Of a stretch of DNA of 64,000 bases, positions 12,503-22,709 are shown in pieces. This stretch comes from Oreohelix idahoensis (Eukaryota; Mollusca; Gastropoda; Stylommatophora; Oreohelicidae). The stretch spans positions 661,001 through 725,000 of the forward strand of contig JAMPIV010014838.1 in assembly GCA_024509875.1 (NCBI GenBank), in the 5' to 3' direction. The stretch's first letter is position 1, and every line of letters starts with the position of its first letter. Below the pieces are notes generated by a model that had not been told where the DNA came from, made no database searches, and saw only the letters and a list, made by a program, of their open reading frames with translations. Position numbers and translations under genes: made by a program.

Positions 12503-15188
12503 GGTATCCGATATGAGTTGGGTACCATGGTCGGATAATATTTCTGCTGGAAAACCCCAGACGAGAAAATATTAACCAAAGAGCATCTGCGACATCAGCA
12601 GTAGTTATGCTCTTTAGAGGAACAGCCTCCGGCCAACGTGTGCACATATCAACACACGTCAAAATAAATTGGTGTCCTCTAGCAGACTTTATCTTAAATG
12701 GACCAATGATGTCTATCGCCATTTTTTGAAATGGTCGAATGGGAATGTCTGCAGCCTGAATAGGTGCATCATGGCGTGGACCTCTGGATTTAATCTCTTG
12801 ACATACTTTACAAGATCGACAATAGATTCGTATGTCCTTATTCACAGCAGGCCAAAAGAAAGATTCAAGAACTCTAGCTTTAGTACGGGAAAAACCCATA
12901 TGTCCAGCACACTGCGAATCATGAGCGTGCTGTAAGATTTTAACTCTCATATTTTTAGGCACAAGGATTTGAGAATGAATGGACTTAGCGGAGTCTTGTA
13001 CCATACGTACAAGTACGCCATTCTTCATCGTAACCCAAGATTTACGATTTGTATCCTTATTCGGATCACCTTTTGTTGCCAGAGTAAAGAATTTCTTTAG
13101 AGTAGGATCATCTTCCTGCTGTTTTATAAAGGAATCATGGGAAATCTCCAAGGGATCATCTTGGATCTGCGCATCATTATCTTCAGAATGTGAAGATTGT
13201 GGCATATTAAGAGCTTGAGCCCTAGTGATTACTGCATTGGCAGATTGCATATTAACATTTTCCCAATTAGAAATTTGCTGTGGAGTGCATTCTTTCACTC
13301 CATGAATGCGACCGATGATAAGATCAGCGATCGGATTCGGCAAGAGACATGCTTGCACCTCTCCTGTAAAGAAAGGCGTAGCAATATTGATAATGGCAGT
13401 GGAGTACTTCTCCAATGTGCCACCAAATGTTACACATTTGACTACATCGCCTGTAGCTCGAGAAGGGTTTACGAGTGATTGCCTCACTCCGATGGTAGTG
13501 CACCCCGAATCGAAAAGAATTGATACCGGAGTACCATCTATTAAGCCTCTATTGAAGACGAGAGCACCCCTTCCATTATGCGCGATTGACGCAGGGAGAG
13601 CGGGAAGCGGGTGACCGCAGCTTAAAGTAGAAACTGTGGTTGGATCGAATAATGTTTTGCATTGCGAACACTCAGATGCCCTAGCAAAATCGAAAGCGGA
13701 ATTTGCTACACTATTGGAGTCTTTTTTATCATTATTCTGATTACCGGCGTCGTGGAACTCCTGTTGTGCAGAGTTAGCCTGGTAATAAGATTTACCATGT
13801 CTTTTGTGTTGTGATCTACCTCGGTTATAATTGTCTCTATAATTATTATTTCCCCTTTTATAACCCCTATTTGGGTTTGAATCATAATATTCATGATCAT
13901 AATCATCACGCTCATTATACTGAGTATCCCTGTAATATTGGTTCTTTTCTCCCCATGAAGCACTTGGGTAGTTCCTATAGCTACTCCCCTTTCGAGAATG
14001 TCTAAAATTATGGGTACCCCTCGCGTGTCGAGGACTATCAGCCCGATTCCAGTTCTTCGAAGAAAAACCCTGATTTGAGTGGTTATCTTGGTTTTGATAT
14101 TTATTCCAATTAACCTTTTTATCAAATTTATTTTTAGCTCCTTGGAATTTGTGTGAGTAATTCTGATTATATTCTGTTGCCGAAGCAACTGGCATACTCT
14201 CTTTAATGTTAGAGTTACTAAGAATCATGTCAGGGTGTGCCGTGGCATACTGGTCACAATATTCTTCCATTTGCTTTGATGTACTAGGTTTACGCTCATG
14301 TAAGAACTCTAGGAATGGTTTATTTACCGAAGACATGACCTTGTCTCTTAGCAATAAATCCGTAAGACCATCAAATGTTTTCTCTATTTTGGATAATTCA
14401 ATCCATCGTGAGAGTGTAAGTCGTGCTTTTGAAATGAAATCTGAGAATTCTAAACCTACCTCAGGTCTCATTGTTTTAAACAAAAGACGATAACCTTCTT
14501 CTGACAGCTGATATCTCTTTATCAAAGCTGCCCTAATAGCATCGTAATTATCCTTGTCGGCCTCTTCAACCAAAGATAACTTAGTCAGAGACTCCCCTTT
14601 TAAATTTTCAGACAACTGATGCACATACTGTGATTTGTCAACATTATGAGCTCGACAAGCACGTTCAAATCTATCAAGCCAGAATGTTATATCATCACTG
14701 GCAGAGTTGAACGCTGGCACCTTGACCTTATAATTAAAAGGTTTACCATTACCACCAGATGCCTGATTAATGTTACTCATACTAGTCAATCTTAATTTCT
14801 CTAATTCAAACTCATGTTCTCTTATTGCTTTTCTCTCTTCAGCTTCTCTATCTAATTTTCTTTGTTCAGCAGCAGCAGTAGCTTCTAATTTTTTCTGTTT
14901 AGCTGCAGTAGCAGCTTCTAATTTTTTCTGTTCTGCATCAAATCTCCTTTCCTCCATTTGCATCTGCAGTTTCTTTAGTTCAGCAGCAGTATCAGCTTCT
15001 TTTTCTAATCTTTTTTCTTCAGCCAGAGCTTTTCTCTCTTCAGCAGCAGCTTTTTTCTCTTCAGCAGCAGCTTTTCTCTCCTCTGCAGCTAATGCTTTGT
15101 CATATTGAGCAACAGCCCATTGTTCTAAGTCTTTCCCAGTCTTATCAAGGGATTTTCCTTGTGCAATAAAGTAATCTAATGTAGACAT
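12477..15188 (-). CDS. gag-pol: Element B: Gag, protease and integrase N-terminal half
   Basis: 903-residue frame beginning MSTLDYFIAQGKS, the same start as element C's Gag. Residues about 30-135 are an Ala/Glu/Lys coiled coil made of imperfect AAEEKK/LEA repeats. The Gag capsid-like domain spans about 150-330 (FWLDRFERACRAH, LIKRYQLSEEGYRLLF, FDGLTDLLLRDKV), then an Asn/Arg/Tyr-rich basic region. At about 505-525 lies C-x2-C-x13-C-x-H. Protease has FDSG at about 559 and LIIGRIHGVKECTP. Integrase zinc region HAHDSQCAGH...CRSCKVC (about 750-795) and first core aspartate IDIIGPF (about 820) follow. A one-base insertion in a C4 run (+ strand 12555-12558) shifts the frame just before the second aspartate, so the last 20 or so residues are spurious. 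Confidence 0.9.
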   Translation of the reverse strand: MSTLDYFIAQGKSLDKTGKDLEQWAVAQYDKALAAEERKAAAEEKKAAAEERKALAEEKRLEKEADTAAELKKLQMQMEERRFDAEQKKLEAATAAKQKKLEATAAAEQRKLDREAEERKAIREHEFELEKLRLTSMSNINQASGGNGKPFNYKVKVPAFNSASDDITFWLDRFERACRAHNVDKSQYVHQLSENLKGESLTKLSLVEEADKDNYDAIRAALIKRYQLSEEGYRLLFKTMRPEVGLEFSDFISKARLTLSRWIELSKIEKTFDGLTDLLLRDKVMSSVNKPFLEFLHERKPSTSKQMEEYCDQYATAHPDMILSNSNIKESMPVASATEYNQNYSHKFQGAKNKFDKKVNWNKYQNQDNHSNQGFSSKNWNRADSPRHARGTHNFRHSRKGSSYRNYPSASWGEKNQYYRDTQYNERDDYDHEYYDSNPNRGYKRGNNNYRDNYNRGRSQHKRHGKSYYQANSAQQEFHDAGNQNNDKKDSNSVANSAFDFARASECSQCKTLFDPTTVSTLSCGHPLPALPASIAHNGRGALVFNRGLIDGTPVSILFDSGCTTIGVRQSLVNPSRATGDVVKCVTFGGTLEKYSTAIINIATPFFTGEVQACLLPNPIADLIIGRIHGVKECTPQQISNWENVNMQSANAVITRAQALNMPQSSHSEDNDAQIQDDPLEISHDSFIKQQEDDPTLKKFFTLATKGDPNKDTNRKSWVTMKNGVLVRMVQDSAKSIHSQILVPKNMRVKILQHAHDSQCAGHMGFSRTKARVLESFFWPAVNKDIRIYCRSCKVCQEIKSRGPRHDAPIQAADIPIRPFQKMAIDIIGPFKIKSARGHQFILTCVDMCTRWPEAVPLKSITTADVADALWLIFSRLGFSSRNIIRPWYPTHIGYHVSSNVDS

Positions 15189-16638
15189 CCTGTCTTCTTA
15201 AATCAGAAACCTGAAAAAGTAAATAAATTACCCTATTTCACTTTAATGGGAGACAAGTCTATACCATAGACTTAGTCTTAGTGAAAAACTTGTATGGTTA
15301 TTTTGTTTATCATATAACCAATGATAACTTGAGTACCTGTGGAAAACAATAACTGTATATCTTAAATACTGTGGGAGACAAGCCTTATAAAGGTCTTGTA
15401 TACCTTAATGTAATCAATGATCACTTGAGTACCTGTGGAAAATAATATTTCCTATGTCAATCACTTTGGGAGACAAGCCTTACAAAGGTCTTGTATAACT
15501 TAATGTAATCAATGATCACTTGAGTACCTGTGGAAAATAATATTTCCTATACCAATCACTTTGGGAGACAAGCCTTACAAGGTATAACTTTGTAATCAAT
15601 GTCACTTTGTTGTGGAAAATAATATTTCCTAATCCCAATCACTTTACAAGCCTTAGGTCTTGTACACTTTGTTTTATAACAATAATATAATATAAGTGTA
15701 TCTGTACTATAAATAAGTGTATTCAACTATACCTCCTATGTCATATGTCAACTAAAGACATTACAAAGGACAAACAAGAAAAGACAATCTGAAAACATTT
15801 GCAGAGATCAAATTAAATTAAATAGGAGAAATGAAAAAAATGATCACAGAAACCGTGATGATAACTGCAATAAGATAACAAGACAAATAACGCCACAGTG
15901 TATAAACATAAGGGTGTAAAGAACTGAAATGAAAGGAAAGATGAGACCTACAATTATACAAACAAATCAAACAAAAATAAAGAACAGAAAAAATGTTCCA
16001 AATACAAATATGAAACAGTCGTCACAACTAACCAAATATTTGCAAACTATGTTGCATGCAAATTTCAATTAAGAAATTGCTCCCTATAGAACGCCAGAAC
16101 AAGACCAATATCACTTGGTATTTCCTGTTCTAGTCACCTCCCATCCAGGCCCGCAAACACATAACAATCACACATATAAACAAATAATATATAAACATAA
16201 ATACATATAAATCATCAATGTGTGTATCATATCATGCAATGTGTTGCAGTTGTAATGTATTGTACTGTATGCTCAGTTTTAACAAATTAGACTACCACTT
16301 TATTGAGTAATAGATTTGTATTCTAACTGTTACACTGTTCAATTTTTTTGAGCACATAAGAAGATCCAACGATGAAATTTGCACTTTAAGTTCAACATTG
16401 CTCTTCTATTTCAGCAGGATAAACAATCACTAGTTTAGCATCCTGACTGTACTGTGTCAAATGTCAACAAGTGCTGACCCAGATATTGCTACACTTGTCA
16501 GAACAGGTCAAGCTGACATTGATTGTATAGCTGTCCTACTGGTGTTGATGTGGTCAAACAAATGTTCTTGAAACTGTAAAATGTGATTCTCAACACAACA
16601 AAACTGCGTAGGCTGGACCCAGGAATCTGGCTCACCAC
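15189..16638 (-). other. Element B leader with candidate primer-binding site
   Basis: Untranslated leader of about 1.45 kb between the 5' LTR and gag. On the minus strand, one base after the LTR comes TGGTGAGCCAGATTCC, which starts with the TGG of a primer-binding site; the tRNA is not identified. The gag-proximal part carries tandem repeats (15248-15655). No coding signal. Confidence 0.6.
15248..15655 (-). repeat. Tandem repeats in the leader of element B
   Basis: Four copies of a unit beginning gggagacaag (15248, 15373, 15468, 15563), spaced 125, 95 and 95 bp. Each contains ...ggtcttgta..., ...tcaatgatcacttgag... and cctgtggaaaa...; the last copy is decayed. They lie just upstream of the gag start of B on the minus strand. 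Confidence 0.9.
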
Positions 16639-18224
16639 TGTAAAGTTCTCTCACACTGTAAAGTGCTGTGTATATTGTTCTGTAAAGCTCCACTATCAAT
16701 CACTGTAACATGTTGTTTGTGGTGTCACTACTGTATATGTCCATTGTAGTGTACAGAGTTGTGGAGATCAGGCATGCTCCAGTCTACCCAGCTGTAAATG
16801 GGTAACTCACCCTAGTCCTGAGTTAGGGAAGGCAAAGGCAGCTGTAAGCAGTAGTTTTCCCTCTAAGGCTCCAGGGGAAGCAGGCCCTAAACTTGGTCAA
16901 TTCAACCGACGCAGGATGGTGTAGATATGGAGTAGAAGTGTAGAGTGTGATTAACGCGAATGGTGTACTGTTCGTGTTCTGACCAATCTAATCACTCATA
17001 CACTTGTGTCTACAAGGCACCAATGCAGACTGCTGGAATCTTTGTTTACACAGTTTATTTAGACGCACACACTGGGACATCACGAGTAAATCATGGGTAC
17101 AGTTTGACACATCAATTTGCAGGCATACATAGCAGATCACAAGTCATGACACGTTCATAAATAATGGGTAGTACATCAATAGCTTCCAATGTCATGATAC
17201 ATAATGGCCGCATCCCCTATCTGACTAAGCGCGTCAGTGAAGGCGGATCGGTAAGTAACTAAAGTTGCTTTATGTTCACAGTTTATATCATATATGAAAC
17301 CATGGAAGGGGTTTCTATCAACATTGAGATCTCCTTGCCACTGTCCGAATAGTAAGATACATGCCCCGTTCTTTGGACAGTGATTCAAAATACGATGACA
17401 GGAATGTAACATGGCCGCCTTCCTGAGTTGTCACTCACTCACAGGAGGGTATATCTAAGCCAAAGTTAATTTGAAATATATAAGAATAATTTCTTAAAGT
17501 TCCTCCAAACAGTTCTACAGTAATCCAGTTACTTCACGTAGACCTAACTGCTATATGGAAGCCCGTCATCTTCGTCGATACAAACGAGACCCTAGCGTTG
17601 TGAAGCACAAAATTCCAGCTAGGTCTAACCGACATGAGATCATCAAAAATAGGGTCTGGAATTACCTGGAGTCCGAATCATACATGGTACCGTACATTAG
17701 GAGAGTCTCTAACACAAGCTCTAGTAAAGACACAATCTCCTACAGAAGAAAACCACTTCATGAATCGTTTTTATTGAAGAATCTACCAGCCCTGAAAAAA
17801 TGCGTAACCGCCATTGTAAACAGTACCTCGGAACTCATCACGACTTGTCAAGACAACTCCTACTTCCGCTAGAGCGGCATAACAGAATATAGTCCTGCCT
17901 ACCCATCAAAAATATACAATACAGGACTGATTCTACTTGTACTAATAATATGTAATACATATGAATTCAGGCCATAAACATAATAAGCAAATTAATATAT
18001 TTTCTGGCCCTAACAAATAAGTACGGACATGGGTGTCATATCCATGCGCCGAATCAATATCAAGAACGATTACTCCTATGATCAAAAGTGTAAATCAATC
18101 ATGAGTTATCTCGCTTTACCATAGACAGCATTTTCATACACAAATGAATGAATGTCTACATCTTTTCCATATTAAATAGCCATATCGATTTTTGTAATAT
18201 GTGCGTCAAAATATGCACGCAACA
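16639..18224 (-). repeat. 5' LTR of element B
   Basis: 1586 bp, a near-identical copy of 8340-9923. Followed at once by CTCAT (18225-18229), the right-hand copy of the target duplication. Confidence 0.95.
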
Positions 18225-18229
18225 CTCAT

Positions 18230-19810
18230 GCAGCTATAAATAAATTTTTATTAAATTGCTAGTAATCAGTCGAGAATATTTTGAAACTAACTTATAACTG
18301 CACTGATTCATCATTGAGTATTGACGAAATACGTTAGTATTTCTAATTCATGATGATTGATTTTATTAATATAACTTATTTCACGGGAATTTAAACGATA
18401 AGACCAGCTCTACGCTTGCAGTTTATAATGTAAGTTATAACCGAAGGAATAGTATGTATAAGTATTTTATATGTTGTTTCTCTTTATTCAGTGAAACTGG
18501 GGTAGCCCAACTTTGCCAGCGTTTAAGTACTGATGAGAAATATCTGTGAAGAACTAAACATTCTTTTAATTAAAGACGTGTGGGTGTACAAAGTAAAACC
18601 TGTCTGGCATTGTGGTTGCATCCAGAACGACAGAGTACCCATTTTCACAAACTTTAAAACAAATTGAATAACTGCGCCTACCGAGCCAGATTAAATTCTT
18701 CCTGATAAAACATCAAGTACATGCAGCCTCTGTGGCAAAAAAATATTACCAGCATTAACTTTCCGACGATTTTGACAAAGGTGGTGTGAACAATAATAAT
18801 TTTTTATAGAGAAGTTACCAACCGGTCATTTTCCTAAATACGGGAAACCTCGTGATTCTGACATTGTGGGCCCGCTAAAACTAATTCTTACATGAACTGA
18901 GTAAAGTGACAATAACTAAATCTGAACAAAATATCGCATGAAGAGGACGCTACCCGGACCCATTGGATGAAACCAAGATCTGCAGAGCTGGGTATCCGCT
19001 TCATCAAGCGAAAGGCAGATTTACGTTCAGTGTGTCATAAAGTGCGCCAGACGGCGAACACCATCCAGACATTAGGTAAGAAAGTGAGACAGGGATCCCT
19101 GCTGAAAGAACAGAGTGAGAGTAGACTGAGTGATGTTTTTTTATATATGCACTCACCTAGTAATTTCTTTATGCAAGTTTTTTTGTTGATAACAATATTT
19201 TCCTTAGGATAGATTAGAATATCAAAGTCTGTTCATACCTTTAAAAGGGAAAATCATTAGACTACAGCAGATGTATCCGTGACTCTTTGGGGCTATCACT
19301 TTTCTTCTAACGGGACTGTGGGCTATACATCGAGGGAAAAGATCATAACTGTGGGTCTATCATTCTTGTAGCAAATTCATTGACTTTATGACTATTTGTA
19401 TATGTTTGTAGTAATTTTCTGTGCTGTGAAGGAATTTTAGTATGATAATTAAAATTCACATAAACTTAATCAGTGTGGCGGTGAGTTCGTTCCCAAATAT
19501 CTATATTTTCATTGTCATAGTTTCACGTCTGTGTGTCTATTGTAGTCACTTATGTGTGTGGGTATGTGAGGAATACATATATTAATATATATTATATTAG
19601 ATTTGTCTGACTAATCTAACTCTGTTGTAGATGATAGGCTGACTGGGAGAAGCGTCTCGAGTGTCAGAGACAGAATCTACTATATTTCCTCCACCTCACT
19701 CGTGAAAATCTATTCCTATTTTATCACCTCCCACTGAGCTATCACTTATTTCTATGTCTATTCAGAAGGGACCAAACTAAGTCTTAATCACCTATCACAA
19801 ATCTACGACA
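18230..19810 (+). repeat. 3' LTR of element A, second part
   Basis: Continues A's 3' LTR after element B and ends CTACGACA at 19810. It aligns with about 2715-3654, apart from about 19041-19677, which is absent from the 5' LTR. A consensus-like splice donor AG/GTAAGAAAGT occurs inside that extra stretch (about 19075), but no matching acceptor at its other edge, so simple splicing does not explain the difference. Confidence 0.85.
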
Positions 19811-20013
19811 ATCTGAAATAAAAGCCTTTAAAAAGACATAACCCTTTAATTGAAGGAAATGTTGGTGGCAAACGTGCAATAGAAAGACATTGCTTAAGTG
19901 GGAGCAGAACATCAAGAGATGGGCAGAACAGAATATCTTCAGAATGTACCATGGCGACAAGAGACAGACGACAGCTCACTGGTCGATTAGCGACCGACTC
20001 AGTTTTAATTTCT

Positions 20014-20083
<70 letters not shown>

Positions 20084-20168
20084 TGCGTGTGTGTGTGTGC
20101 GTGTGTATGTGTGTGTGCCCGCCCTCTTTCTTCTTTCCGATTCATTCGCTGTATTCCTAGTTGGATAT
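19811..20168. repeat. Spacer between elements A and C with (GT)n array
   Basis: Non-coding. A GT dinucleotide array runs about 20017-20117, with an internal block of GTGC units. The last five bases (20164-20168, GATAT) are the left copy of element C's target duplication. Confidence 0.9.
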
Positions 20169-21427
20169 TGTTACGGGCTCTTCCGGGACCCCAGTATATT
20201 CTGGGTGCTTCGATGACTTCTAGTATTTGTGGATGACCAAGTTATTATATGCGTATTCAGTTTATAGAGTCAAAGTCCCTCGGGTTCTTATCACTTTTGT
20301 AGGATTCCGTAATACTGTCCGTTGGTATCGATAATGTCTGCTTTAACCCTTGTGATACATTCTGTGCTGAACATGTTTCATATTAAATATTCGACCCTTG
20401 ACTGACCTGTATTAGTCTCTTGTCTTATTGATTATATTGGCAGTGTGAGATGCAGCGTGTTAAGACATTAATCATCACTGGTCATGATCAGTTGAAGATA
20501 AATAGCATTTAACTCAACTCCGAATACGACAGTTGATAAGACTGTGATTTTGACGACTTAAAATATTTAATTAGTAATTTCATACCATGAGCAGACACCA
20601 ACTACATGGGAACAAAAGTCACATCACATTCATGTACGATCTGTAAGAGTTCTCATTAGTTCATAAGCACATGTTCACAATCTCTATCTAGAGTTCTGGT
20701 TAGAGGTCAGTTCCTTTTAACGGCCAATGTCCTTTGGCATAAATTCAGAGGCAAACTAGACTTAACTATCCTGCTAGTTCTGCAATACACTTATTATGCT
20801 AGGCTTACGTCTACTGCTAGTCGTTTAATATCCGTTACACTAGGCTTACGCTTGCCGCTAGCTGTACAATATCCATCTATACTAGTCTTACACTATTGCT
20901 AGTAACATAATGTTCCTTTGGCATACCACGCCAGGCTAATCTGCCATAATTATGCAAACTGCGTTATTCATACGACGACTTACGTTTGGTTCAAGAAATA
21001 CACTGCTCAAATGGCTTCTCAGCCACACAATTACAAAGTGGATATACCACACAGTATAAGTGGCAATGGCCACACTTCCGAAACACACTGCCGTACGGGT
21101 CAAAACCCACAAGTCGAATGACGTTATAAAGACATACGCGTCATGCATAGTGATATGCATACTACGTCGTTAATATAAATTCAATTGCGATGTTCCACGG
21201 TGCAGCAATCCGAGTTGGCCAAACTCAAATGCTTGCACACATGCAACAATCATCGACATCGGTCGATGAGATATATCTCTATTCGTTTGAGGTGTTCCAT
21301 GATACAGTCATTCGGATCGTGCACAGATCCAAATGCCTGTAGACATGAAACAATCATCGACATCAGTCGCGTAGATATAATCATTTGAGGAATGCGCCAT
21401 GCTGCAGACATGAAGCAATTATCAACA
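20169..21427 (-). repeat. 3' LTR of element C
   Basis: 1259 bp; on the + strand begins TGTTACGGGC and ends ATCAACA. The other copy is 27681-28939, with only scattered differences. Confidence 0.95.
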
Positions 21428-21606
21428 TCATCCCCCTCACTTCCAAACGTGACACTTGTGGCACGGATGATAGTGATGGAGAAGACGCCCGTCTCCCGAA
21501 CATATCAATATTAGTACTACCTACTTATAACTATGATAATCTTTAAGTAGACACATTAAATTTTATAACATTAATAATAGCACTTGTCAACATGGTGACT
21601 AAAGAG
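21428..21606 (-). other. Element C 3' untranslated region and polypurine tract
   Basis: On the minus strand GGAAGTGAGGGGGATGA ends exactly at the 3' LTR (21428-21444) and is a good plus-strand primer. No coding signal. Confidence 0.8.
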
Positions 21607-22601
21607 TTAATTCAATTTCTTCTCAGAGACGTTGCGCGATAAAAGATCTGCCAAGTTATTGTCTGATCCAGCAATAGGCAGGATCGTAAATGAAAATTCT
21701 TGAATCAACAAATACCATCGGTGTATTCTAGCGTTACGCATAGTTCTAGCTGTTATGTAAGTAAGAGGACTATGGTCTGTCATAATGTAAAAGTGCGTGC
21801 CGATGAGATATCTTGACAGCTTCTCCAGGCACCATACCATAGACAGGAGCTCACGTTCACCTGTCGCATACTTCTGTTCAGCCAGAGTCAGTTTCCTCGA
21901 CACATAGAAACATGGATGGAGTGTTTCCTTGTAACATTGCAGCAAACAACCACCCATAGAGTAACTCGAGACATCTGATTGAAGTATGAATGGAATACGT
22001 ATATTTGGTAATAACAAAATTGGTGCATTACTAAATAATTTCTTAATTGTTACCAAAGCGCTTTCGCAATCTTTGTCCCAACGTACCTTATTAGGACTAC
22101 CTTTGGTCAACAGTGCGGACAAAGGTGTAGATAGTTGTGCGAAATGCGGGATGAACTTATGGTAATAGTTTATCAAGCCTAAAAGGCTTCTAACTTGTTT
22201 CTTAGTTGAAGGGGTAGAAATCTCTAGAATTCTTTTGACTGTATTGTCGTCAGGATACAGTTTGTGGTTACCTATGCGGTGACCAAAAAAAAGAAATTTC
22301 CTGACAACCAATTTGGACCTTTGAAGGTCGCACAGTCAAACCATGCATACGTAACGTATGTAGAAGGGAAGTTAAACCATCAATATGGTCTTCCCACGAG
22401 TCATGAAATAGGCAGATGTCATCGATGTACGTGATGACATCTTTACGATCGCCAAGAAGGCGGCGCATCATGCGCACAAACGTCTGGCTGGCGCATTCAC
22501 TAACCCAAAACACATATAATTCCATTGGTAGAGCCCAAAAGGAGTTGTGAAAGCTGTGTAAGGTTTGGCATTTTCGGCAAGAGGAATTTGCCAGTAGCCT
22601 T
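21607..22601 (-). pseudogene. pol: Element C: second half of reverse transcriptase and RNase H
   Basis: Read in pieces (open frames 22525-22268 and 22311-21607). The first holds FVRMMRRLLG and the catalytic YIDD box (+ strand near 22425); the second holds GLINYYHKFIP, then RNase H motifs QSDVSS, RELLSMVW, MTDHSPL and LADLLSRN. Breaks: an early stop near 22601-22610, a two-base insertion near 22490 just before FVRMM, and a shift near 22284-22291 in an A8 run on the + strand. Catalytic residues survive, but no continuous protein could be made. Homology to B is clear throughout. Confidence 0.85.
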
Positions 22602-22658
22602 TAGAGAGATCTAGCTAAAGAATTTTTGCTAAAGAAGGTAGCATTAGATAATTCTGAT

Positions 22659-22709
<51 letters not shown>

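Larger units (their letters stand above)
8340..18224 (-). mobile_element. LTR retrotransposon B (Gypsy, Gmr1-type pol order), nearly intact
   Basis: 9885 bp bounded by near-identical LTRs of 1584 and 1586 bp and by a 5-bp duplication CTCAT (8335-8339 and 18225-18229). Coding is on the minus strand from 15188 to 10331 in the order Gag, protease, integrase, RT, RNase H. Only two lesions interrupt the polyprotein: a one-base shift in a C4 run (12555-12558) and an in-frame TGA (12149-12151). LTR identity and few lesions indicate a young insertion. It lies in the opposite orientation inside A's 3' LTR. No env-like gene is seen. Confidence 0.95.

Noticed and set aside
20918..21388. Frames at 20918-21388 repeated at 28430-28900
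   Set aside because: Inside C's two LTRs; no domain, copy due to LTR identity.
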